Both the position numbers and the translations under genes were made by a program. A model generated the notes under the pieces. The model ran no database searches, had not been told where the DNA came from, and was given only the letters and a program-made list of their open reading frames with translations. Below are positions 22,101 to 34,100 of a stretch of 64,000 nucleotides of DNA, piece after piece (position 1 is the stretch's first letter; every line of letters begins with the position of its first letter). The stretch is from Asterias amurensis (taxonomy: Eukaryota > Echinodermata > Asteroidea > Forcipulatida > Asteriidae): positions 9,423,501 through 9,487,500 of the forward strand of contig NC_092669.1 in assembly GCF_032118995.1 (NCBI RefSeq), read 5' to 3'.

Positions 22101-25100
22101 TATCACAACTTCTATATAAAATAACAAACCTGTGGAAATTTAGGCTCAATCGGTCATCGGAGTCGGGAGAAAATAACGGGAAAACCCATCCTTGTATCCG
22201 TACGTTTCGCCGTGTCATGACATGTGTTTAAAATAAATCCGTAATTCTCACTATCGAGAATTGATATCGTTTTACTGTTTTATCAAAAAGTAAAGCATGT
22301 CATGGACTAGTATTTCAAGAGATGTCTTTCACCACTACCTTCTGTAAACCCTGTAAGTTATTTGTAAATCTGTGAACTTTTATTTTTTTTCTGTACCGAA
22401 AGGGTCCAATGGCTGTAAGTAAAATAACAGCATAAAACATTTTTAGAAACGGCTCCCTCTAAAGTAACTATAAAACTATAAAATATATAGTATTTGAGAA
22501 AGTAATTTCTCAGTAAAATATTTGAATTGAGGTCTCGAATCTGAAAGCACACAACTTGGACGACCAGTAGACCGATTGCGCTCCGAGCGTCACGTGACCT
22601 ATAGTGGGTATGGGAAACTTTAGACTATCTGCCAATCACCAAGAGAGGGCGCTCTTCACCAGGTAATGTCAACAACTTAGGAATAGAAGAAGCATGAGTG
22701 ACGGTCACTGACAGCAAATACCTTGTGTTTTGCGTGTTTTTGATTTTGTATTTTAGATTTAGCCAAACTGTATTTTTGTTTTTCATAACACATTGCCAGC
22801 ATAAACCAAACTGTTCTGGAACAGGACGTACTGGACACGAGTTCCCCAATTAAGGATAACAAGCGGTGTGCATGAGTTTTGGGGAGTGTTTCTTCTAGGG
22901 TAATTAGCAAAAATTCCAAAATGCTGACCTACCTAAAATTGAGAAGAAATCTGAAGTTTAGTTGTATGACAATGTATCTGATTTAATTTTCAAGAGGCTG
23001 AGAGACTTCTAAATATTTTTTGAGTATTTTTGAATTTTTAGCATTTACCATTGTTTGCTATAGGAGTTGTGCACCCTTACCTGGTAGGTCTGCTGCCCTC
23101 TAGTGGCAGAGCTTTAAAAAAGTCTCCCACTGCATATAAACATGCGTTAAAAAGACACGATTACTGTTGCAGTTTTTGGATAAAAAATGATTAAATTTTC
23201 GAAATCACTGAAGGATATTCCGGAGTTTGTAACATGAGACCTTACCGGTGGCTGAACAATGCCAGTATTGGTAAACACGGTTCCACAAAATAGGAAATTT
23301 TAAGAGAATATTCACACGATGTCATGTGTTTGTGCACAGAAACTGTGGTTTTACATTGCCCTCATTTTTGCATGATTTTGCTGCCAATATTTTCAATAAA
23401 AATCTCTTTAAGAAGATCAAATCCCTTTATAAAATATTTGATGAGAAGGGGTAACTGTCGGCTATGATTTGGACAACTTCGCAATCTCCCTTATCACAGC
23501 CCAACTTCACGCCGTGCACAACGCAATATCCACGGCGCGTGAGCTCGCTCGAACCTCAGTAATTATTTACGATAGTCTAACCATACTCTCAAAAGAAACC
23601 TCTTTTGTAGTAGAATACTGGGAACATCGAACAGAAAATGTGATTTAAATCAATGTCATTCGGCACGTTAATCCGGCACGTTAATCCGGGGGTCGTTGGT
23701 TCGAATCCCAGTCTAGTCAATTCTTTGTTCAACCCCAAAAATCATTTACAAATTTACCCAGTCAGTTTCCCTTGTGGTTTATATTAAATCGATGTCATAA
23801 TATTCAACTTTATAAAAAGGGCTCCGTTTTTAGTTAAAAGTGTTATTAATTGAAAATACAGCCAATAATGGTCCATCGGTACGAGTCTTCCCATGTCTTT
23901 ACTGTGTAGCTGTGTTTTTTATACCCACTATCGTGATCACATGTAAACATTGGTAGTGCAATCGGTCTATTGAGTTCAACTGTTAACAGCCTTGTTATTT
24001 TATGCATAAGATACACCAAATGAGAAGACTGGTCTTTGATAATCACTAAAGGTGTCCAGTGCTTTTAAAGAAAATTAAATAAAAAATTGATGCTATTTGC
24101 TAAATTTTGACAGTATTGTTATAGACGGATCTATTTTTACTTTTGAGGACATCTGAATTGAGTGAGGCAGCTTGGTTTGAAACCTTGCTAAGATGTAGGC
24201 ATGCGTTGTCGATGCAGTACGGGACAATCTGAACATGGAGGTGCATTACAAATTATAAGAGGATACATGTTTACTCATGTTTGGATGGACAATATTGGTA
24301 ATTACTCAAAACGATTATAGCACAAAACCTTTTCTTGGTAATGAGTAAAGGGGAGCCGTTGGTAGTATAAAACATTGTGAGAAACGGCTCTCTCTGAAGT
24401 AATTTAGTTTTCGAGTAAGATGTAGATTTCCACGAATTTGATTTCAAGACCTCAGATTTAGAACTAGAGGTCTCGAAATAAAGGCACACAACTTCGTGTG
24501 ACAAGGGTGTTTTTTCTTTCATTATTATCTCGCAACTTCGACGACCACAATTGAGCTCAAATTTTCACAGGTTTGTTATTTTATGCATATGTTGAGATGC
24601 ACAAAGTGAGAAGACTGGTCTTCGGCAATTTCCAATAGTGTCCAGTGTCTTTAATACGACAATGCATATAATGTCTACACAAGTTTGCAACTTACAGTTC
24701 CCAACGTCAGCGCTGTACTCTTCCACCGTCACCTCAGCGATGTCTAGCTTCCCCCGATCATTGATATCCAAGCTGACATACCTGGCTTTTGCTGGTGGAT
24801 CGCACTTAAAACCAACCATGACGCCTTCAACAGACTGTTCCGCAGTTGCCGGTGAGCCACATTGTTGATTCTTAGTATGGGTCAAATTGACTCCTGCACG
24901 AACAGTCACACCAATGAAACGGTTTCCTGTTTGACAAATCAAAGATATTTGTTTGAGGTTTTGTTTGCAAAGATGCTTTGCAGTAACTTCTGTCACGGTT
25001 CCCTGTAGACCTACGGAATCCTGGAAGTGTTATATCCAGCTTGTTGAGATCCTGAGATCATTTACTGCAGGATCGCCAGACTCGACTGCCCACCGCTGTT

Positions 25101-28100
25101 AGGGTGTGAGATCTAGATGTCTCGAACGCTGTCAGATCAGTTGACTACTCAACCATGTTCAAACCTAAAACTGGTGTGACACGAGATTCTGTCCCGCCGG
25201 AGATTTTGTCCCCAAGTTGGCAAACTGTGTACCAACTTCTTCTGATAGATAGCGCCCTCTGTTGAATCATGCTCAGCCAATCTTAATTTCCCTTATACAG
25301 AATCTGTGTCAGACAGATTTCTTTGGGACGACAATGCAAAGTTGTATTTAATGGTTGTTGTGAAACTCTACATGATATACTTCCATTTACCACAGCAGTC
25401 TGCTCTTGGCGTAACGTTGACTCTGCCAATGAGGTGTTCGTCACCTAAGTCCAATCGCCACCAGGGATTAATTTGACTCTCTGCAAGAAGAACAGGTAGG
25501 ACTGTTTTAAAAGGAATATCGTTTCACACCATCAGCTCTCCTGGGTTATTTTTTTTTTGTACAACTAAAATGTGTACACTATATCCCTCTTCTTGGATGG
25601 TTGGACCAGTCTAGTCGACTATTCGACCATCCACTCGAGGCAGGTCGAGGTTGGTGGTCTCATCGTTGGTTACAAGGTACTCATGGCGCTGAGTACATAC
25701 AAACATTCAGTAAGATAATATTGCAATGATGAATTTTGAGACCCTAATAAGCACCTTATAAGGGTTTACAAGGTGCTACGGCGCATACAGCAGCCACAGC
25801 CAGGAACACCGGGGCGAACCCCTTCTCTTTTCGATAAGCGCACTGGGTTCTTTTACATGCGTTACACAACACATGGGACCAATGGCGTTACGTCCCATCT
25901 GAAGGACGAAGCAATGGTGAAGTGTCTTGCTTAAGGACACACGTGTAACGGCTGGGGATTCGAACCCACACTCTGCTGATCAGAAACACCAGAGTTTAAA
26001 CTTGGTGCTCTTAACCGTTTGGCCAAGACACTTCCACCTCAGCTTACACCTCACCAATTTGCTCGACTGCTACAGTAAACAAAACAAAAACGAAAATTTG
26101 CTTAATAGCGTTAATAAGCAGCGCTATAAAATTGGACACAGGGTACAATAAAGGCATCAATCGGGGCCCAGTTTCATGGCTCTGCTTACCGCCGAATTCT
26201 GCGCTTACGATCACGATTCCCCGCTTACGTGCAAGCGCCGAACTTCTGTGCTAGCCTTGTAAGCGTAGAATGCCTAGTTCGCCGCTTACCCGTGAAATAC
26301 GCTTGCCGTAAGCACAAAATTCCCTGCTTCCGTAAGCGCCGATTCCGTGCTTACGGTAAGTAGAGCCATGAAATTGGGCCCATATGATACGGATGTGTGC
26401 GGTGTGTTAAAACAATACAAATAGCAAGGGCATACTTGTTTCACTCCAAATGTTAATCTGTCCGTCAATTGCTGAGGAAGCAAGTAAATGATCACCACGA
26501 GTTGCGTGTTGTGAAGTTGGGTATCCAATCAGAGGTAAATCTGCAAGAAAACAAAAAGATTCAATTTTAAAATGCTGACCTATTGTTATTATATGTTTTC
26601 TCGGTCAATTTTGGAAAATGAGCAGCCAAACTATTCTATTTCGCGCAAAATCGAATGCTACTCAAAAGGGACATTCGATTTCGTTTTGGGATTAGTCAAA
26701 TGTAATGTTGCGTCATTCGAATTAACAAAATAATCATTTAATTTAACAATTCATCAGAGCAGCATTCAAATTCGTAGACGCTTCTTGAGGCGTGTGTGTC
26801 ACGAAAAAGAATGACGCTACGCTAAATTGAACAGAGGGCTAAAGGAATTTGACTCGACCCAAAACGAAATTGAACGGCCGAATTCTGAATTTGAAACGCA
26901 GTACCAACTGGAGAGGCAAAACAGCTTAAATTCGAACGCATGAAAATTAAATTGACTGCTCATTTGCCGAATTTGACCGAGAAAACCTATATTATTATTT
27001 ATTCGGCATAAAAACACATATACAATACAAACAGTTTACCAAAAAAACTGTAGCCCGATATGAAACATACACCAGATTACAACAATCAGACTTTCAAGAA
27101 AAACAAAATATTAGTATCATATCGTGCTGTGTTAAGTTACTTTTCCAGTAGCCTGAACATCTGACGTCACACTTCGAGGCTCGTGAATAACGCCAGAGAA
27201 TGGCCTCCAGCGTAGGCCAATCTCGTTCATATTTCACCTACATTCATTTAACATAGAGATACGCAGTCAAAATCTACACCAACACTATTACGTTGTAGAC
27301 TACACTCTCTGAATGTAAAAGATTGAAAAACACCACACTTTACATTTCGAACTGTCCCTCATTTACCTCTTTAAAAAGAGTGGTGGTAATTCTACTCTTT
27401 TAGAGGGGTTTCACTCCATGGCAGAGTGAAACATCACTCAAAAAGATGCAAACTTCAATCTAAAAGAGTGGAAGAACATGTCCCTCAAAATGGCTCTTCA
27501 AAGAGTGTTTTTTCACTCTTTTAAATTAAAAGAGCATGTATTATGTACCATACATAATACACGTGCAGACTCTGGTACACATTGACACTGCAAGCAGCAG
27601 ACAGACGACTGAAAGTAAAGTTGTCCATCTTTGTTTTGATTGGTCCGAAGTGGTATGTTTATCAGCTGCAACCACATCACCCCGACCAATCAAACAGCTA
27701 TGGAAAGCTCTCGTCACTGCACATTTATCCAATGAAATCCTTGTATCCAATGAAATCACTGGTTCTGAAAAGCAAGTACAAGCTGTCTTTATCCTTGCGG
27801 ATAAAAGACGGGGGACCATACTACTTTTCCAGGGGTCGATTTCACAAAGAGTTAGGACTAGTCCTAACTTTATAGGACTTGTCCTAGGAGATATACAAAT
27901 TGCATGGATAGTCCTAAATTAGGACGAGTAACTGGTCCTAACTCGAGATAAGACTGGATTCAACTGACATTAATTGGACACATGGGGGCGTTTGAAAAAG
28001 CTAATTAATTCCTTGCATAGGAGTGCGTTTTGGCGACCCCATCCAAGCCCAACCGACTCAACAAGTCGGTTACCGTTTGGTCTGAACCGCATCATCACCG

Positions 28101-31100
28101 CAGTTCAATAGAACACGCGAAATCGCTCGACCGATGACCACAGCTAAAACATGTTAATGGTTGGGGTCGCCAAAAACGCACTCCATCCTTGCCGCAAATA
28201 CTCGTTATACGCGCTGTATGCGTTGATTGAGATGTATGCAAGGCCCAATTTCATAGAGATGCTAAGCACAAAAAATTGCTTACCATGAAATTTCTTCCTT
28301 GATAAAAACAGCAAACCAACAAATTTCTCATTTGTTGCATATTGCTTGTTACTGGGAAGCTTTCTACTATCTTCAAACGGTGCAGGTTTAATGTACATGT
28401 TGTGTTACAAAAGTACCCAAATATCAGATAAGTATCAGATAAGTCTGAAGTGCCAACAGGATTTATACAATTGTGACAAGGGGTTGATTTGCAGCTACAT
28501 GGTCGGTCTTCTCTGTGAAATCGAGCGCAAATGTGAAATGAGCTTTGACCCTTCGACAAGATGTACACAGTTTTGTTGATTGGAAACAAATTCATCCATG
28601 GTAGTAACATAAAAAGGGATTGGATTGAATTAAAGTGAAAAGTAATGGAAGTTGGTGTGGTACCTGGACCTGTTGTGAGCTGAACTGTCACCTCAGCGAT
28701 GTGTAGGTCAACCCTGTAACCATTTGCAATATCCAAGCTGACGTACTTGGCTGTCATTGATGGGTCACAGATGAATGTAATCACGGCACCAGGTTGGGAT
28801 TGTTCCACAGTAGCGGGCAAGCCACACTGTTGGTTGTCAGTGACATTCGGACTTAACCCTGCTCGTGCTACTGCTCCGATGAAATCATCTCCTAAAACAG
28901 GGCAAAATGGTTGTTACATTCTGTAGGTCTACATTCTGTAGGGCGCACGGGGGTTGGCGTGCTCTCATATTTTAGTATCCGTGCTCACCCCCCCCCCCCA
29001 CTCCCTTCCCGTTTGCCACCCTGACTTTTTAGGTTAACAAACTTTAAAGGGACACGTTGCCTTGGATCGGGCGAGTTGGTCTATCAAACCGTTGGTTATA
29101 AACTGCATGGTTAGAAAGATGTTTATAAAGTAGAATATAATGATCAACACAAATATGCCTCGATATGGTTTTCCCTTTACGTCGTGAACTAACACGACAC
29201 GCCATTTTGTGGGGTCAAGTTTACGACTGAGAGCAGGTTTTGAAAAATTTTACGGTACTGCAAAACTGCATCAAATCATTCACATTTTAGCGAGGTGACA
29301 GCGGGTACAAACACCGCATCTCTGACCGCAGCACTCCCTATGGTACACCAACGATATATTTTAATCTCCAAAAGTCACCTGGATGTTATGGGGTTTTGAA
29401 AATAAAAAATTTCATATCTTCATAGACTTCTGACTAATGGGGTTATTTCAGATGAAGTAATTTCGCTGGGTGCTTACTATACAGTCTTTACCAAAGTAAG
29501 ACCCTCCTGTAAATTTCAGCTTGATTTGGTCATAGCAAGAGTTTGTCCTGTTTGCTCTCAGCAGTTTTTAACCCTAATACAGACACCATGGAAACATGTA
29601 TTACAATAACAATGCATTGATGATGCCCACGTCAGGTTTCTATGATACAACGAATTATAGTCACCACAACAGCCTGCTCTTAATGTAACTGTGATGCTAC
29701 CCAGATCGTAGTTTGTATCAAAATCTACTCTCCACCAAGGATGTGGGTCTGACGCCCCTGTAGTATAAAAAGCCAAAAACAAAACCCAGAATTTGGTCTT
29801 GATTAACACAGTAAGTACTGCTTGAAATCTGGTAATACCCCCCCCCCCCCCCCACCCATCACACCGAACTCAATCTCGCTACGTTCCGACAAGTATAGCC
29901 GAACGGGCTTAAAGTCACCTGGAAGTGGTATTTTGTCAAAATAAAGCTTTTGTCACTAAAATATGTGTTTTGATGAGTGGAATATGAAAAATCAATTAAC
30001 TAAGGTTTTGATCAATTAGTTTCCATGTTATTTACAAATTTGAAAATAAGCCCGACCCGAGAGGGCGCTGTTCGTGACGTCGATCGAGGCTCGATGTATC
30101 GCATGCAGTGCCAGCACAAGATAGTGACGCTTGGCGCAAGCTAAAAACATGCCATCAAAGTTGAAACAATACCTGATTTGTTTTCACGTTAGGCAAATGC
30201 TCCTTTAGGTTCGTTACGTCTTTGAGGTACCTTCTTCGACTTCCCCACTAGCTGGAAAAATTGTTAGGATGACGTCATGTTTTAGAAAAGAACTTTTTTC
30301 TTCATGTCATAACGTGTAGTGTATTCCGGATTCTCGAGGGTCGAAGTGTTTGCTGCAAAGCGCTGGAAAAGAAGTCGGACCGGACCGCTTTGCAAACTGA
30401 CCCGATCTTTAGTTGTTTTGCTGCATCCACCTGGTCGACATTGCCGGAAAAATGCAAGAAAAAACCCTTTTCGAAACGTAAAACTCACAACTAGGACTTG
30501 AATGTACTTGCAGGTAAGTGTGTTCGATGTTAGATCGAGGCAAAGTCTTCCTCGATTGACGTCACAAAGGGGGTAGGCGGGGTCATCCCCCACACAACTT
30601 TATTTATTTTTTTAAACATATAAATCGTTAAAAACAATTACTCAGAAAATTATGTTATTGATTAGAAACATATACTTTACTGTTTGAGGAAGAATAAATT
30701 ATATTTCCAGGTGACTTTAAACTGTGTGCAAACGGAGTGGATGTAGTAGCAAATGTTAATTACGCTGGACACCTTCGGTAATAGACCCTTCCCATGAAAT
30801 ATATAAATTGCACACGGCTAATGGGTGCGTGACGCAGACGCGATTGCGCGTCTGCTTAGTGCACAACTCTATGGTGTTTGCCAACCAACAGGGTCCGTAC
30901 GCATGCGTGAATGTAATCAGCATATTTCATGGGAAGGGTCCATTGTCATAGCCCAGTCTTCTCACTTGGTGTTTCTTAACATAATATGCACAAAATAACA
31001 AACCTGTGAACATTTCAGCTCAATTGGTCGTCGAAGTTGTGAGATAATAATGGGAAAAAAACCATTGTCACACAAAGTTGTGTGCTTTCAGATGCTTAAA

Positions 31101-34100
31101 TTCTGAGGTCTCGAAATCAAATTCAAGACACTTAACCATTACTGCCGCTTCATTCGGATGGGACGTAAAGCCGTTGGTTCCGTGTTACTTTTGTTAAATT
31201 CACGTAAACAAACCCAGTTCATTTATCGTATTGAGAAGGGGTTCGAACTGGTGTTCCTGGTTAGGTTGGCTGAATGTTGTGCCACGGGTGATTTGTAGAC
31301 AACATTATGACGAAAGATATAATAAAGTCACTTTTAAAAGTTTCCGCTGATTACAGTGTTTATTTGCTGACAAAACATCAACAAAAACCGTCTCGGTTTT
31401 GCACAAGAATATCGAATCAATCCGCGTTTCAGCTCCTTGGGGAATATACAGCATGTGGTGGCAAAATGTGGCGCACTAAGCTAAATCAATTACAACAACC
31501 ATATCTGCCCTCAGCACTAAGCTAAATCAATTACAACAACCATATCTGCCCTCACAGGTACCCATTTATCCCTGGACGGAGAGAAGCAATTATAGTAGTG
31601 TCTTGCTCAGGGACACATGTATCATGACTGGGATTCGAACCCACACTCTGCTGAACACAAACACCAGAGCTTGAGTTCGTGCTCTTACCCGCTAGGCCAC
31701 ATTTATAAAGGGGGGGATACTCCCACGAATGATTGTTAAGCTTACCGGATCTGAAGTAAGTAGTTGTGCTGCCATCCACAGCCTTGTCTGCTCTTAAGTC
31801 GTCGTATAAGTAAGTTTTGCTTTGTGATGCTGACTTTCCTTTGACGGAAAGAACTACAGATGGAGGTAAACAAATTGCACACACACGTTTATTTTATGTG
31901 TTCAATCAAAAGAAAGGGGAACAGATTAGTAATTGTATTAATTAAGTTAACCCCAAGACTGACTCAAGGCACTGGACACTATTGATAATTACTCAAACTA
32001 ATTATTAGCATAAAAACTTACTTGGTAACGATCAATGGAGAGCTGTTGGTAGTATAAAACCCTGTGATAAACGGCTCCCTCTGAAGTAATATAGTTTTTG
32101 AAAAAGAAGTAATTTCCCACTAAAATATTTGATCTAAATTCGAGACCTCAGCTGAGGTCTCGAATTCAAGCATCTGGAACCACACAATTTGTTTTTTCTT
32201 CCATTGTTCTCTCGCAACTTCGACGACCAATTGAGTTCAAATTTTCAGAAGTTTGTTATTTTGTGCATAATTATGTTGAGATACACCAAGTGAAAATACT
32301 GGTCTTTGACAAACACAAACAGTGTCAGGTGTCTTTAAAGGAACACGTTGCCTTGGATCGGTCGAGTTGGTCTTTGAAAAGCGTTTGTAACCGTTTTTTA
32401 TAAAATGCATATGGGTAGAAATATGTTGTAAAAGTAGAATACAATGATCCACACAAACATGCCTCAAAATTGCGTGGTTTTCCTTTTACCTTGTCGACTA
32501 ACACGTCGGCCATTTATGGGGGTCAAAATTTTGACTCCCATAAATGGCCGACCATGTTAGTTCGCACAGTAGAAAGAAAACCACGCAATTTCGAGGCAAA
32601 CTTGTGTGGATCACTGTATTCTACTTTTAAAACATCTTTCCAACCATATGCATTTTATAAAAAACGGTTACAAACGCTTTTGTTTTGACCAACTCGTCCG
32701 ATCCAAGGCAGTGTTCCTTTAAACAAAATGTAACTAAGTACAACAAAATTATGCTGGCCAGCATAGGGTTACCAGCCAAAATATAATATCATTTTATATA
32801 CTGTAAATGATATCATGGTGCATTTGAAGCAGAAACCTTATGAGCCATATTTTCTGCTTAGCAGCTCTAGGATGCAGTATTTTTATTGGCGGATAGTGCT
32901 ACTAATTGTGAAAGAAATTCGTTATAAAATAATATATAAATATATGTTTATTTTTTTATCAGAAGAATGACATAGACCTACGGGCAAAAAGTTGGAGAGC
33001 AATCTAATAATATGATATTATCGAGAGCTATAAATGACAACAAAGAGGTGTTCGGGCCATGACATGAATCCCAAGTCACTGTGATTGAAGATGGATTGTC
33101 TGTGGTGGGATCTACCTGTGGAAACTTTGGCTTCATGATTTTGAGAAAACAAGTTAAAATCACACCGCAATGTTTTCAGGAGAGTCGCGTAAAGGTGGTG
33201 TACATGCTAAAATAATTGTCGTCTCACTAGGTAATGCACCATAACATAAACGTAAGGGACACGGAAACTTCAAGTGGACGTATGGTAACGTTCGGGCATG
33301 TAACCGGAATTTTCATTGGTCACCCGATATATATACATATATATTTTTTTCTCTCGTGTATTTATGCCAGTTGTTCATACACACGCGTTTGAGATGGATA
33401 GTATGTAGACAGCCGTCGATTTCACAAAACTCTTCCTAACTTAAGACTAATCTTAGGACTTAGAACGAGTCCCAACACTGCATTGTAGCATGCAGACATT
33501 AATATTAATCCTAAGTTAGGAAGAGTTACTCGTCCTAACTCGAGATAAGACGAGTCCTAACTCTTTGTGAAATCGACGGCTTGATCCTTACGCCTCGCAT
33601 TAGTAGAACACTTTCTGCTTGCAACACTGCGAAGCAATATCCGGTAATTGGCAATTGTAACGCCTGGTAAAGCGTCTACGCTGACCTTTGACCGCTTTTG
33701 TTTTTTATCTCGATATCCTGAAACAATAATATCTATGATTCCAAATACGTAAACAATAAACCATTGTGCTCCATTAAAGAAAGCAAGACCAGTCTTCTCA
33801 CTTGGTGTATGTCAACATATGCATGAATTAACAAACCTGTGAAAAATTGAGCTCAATTGGTAGTCGAAGTTGCGAGATAATAATGAAAGAAAAAACACGC
33901 TTGTCACACAAAGTTGTGTGCGTTTAGATGGTTGATTTCGAGACCTCAAGTTCTAAACTTGAGGTCTCGAAATCAAATATGGGAAACTTACTTCTTTCTC
34001 AAAAACTACTCCACTTCAGAGGGAGTCGTTTCTCACAATGTTTTATACTACCAACCTCTCCCCAATACTCGTTACCAAGTAAGGTTTTATGCTAATAATT

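Noticed and set aside
23680-23730. Possible tRNA gene around GGTTCGAATCCCAG
   Set aside because: Only a B-box-like segment is present; no acceptor stem or A box can be matched.
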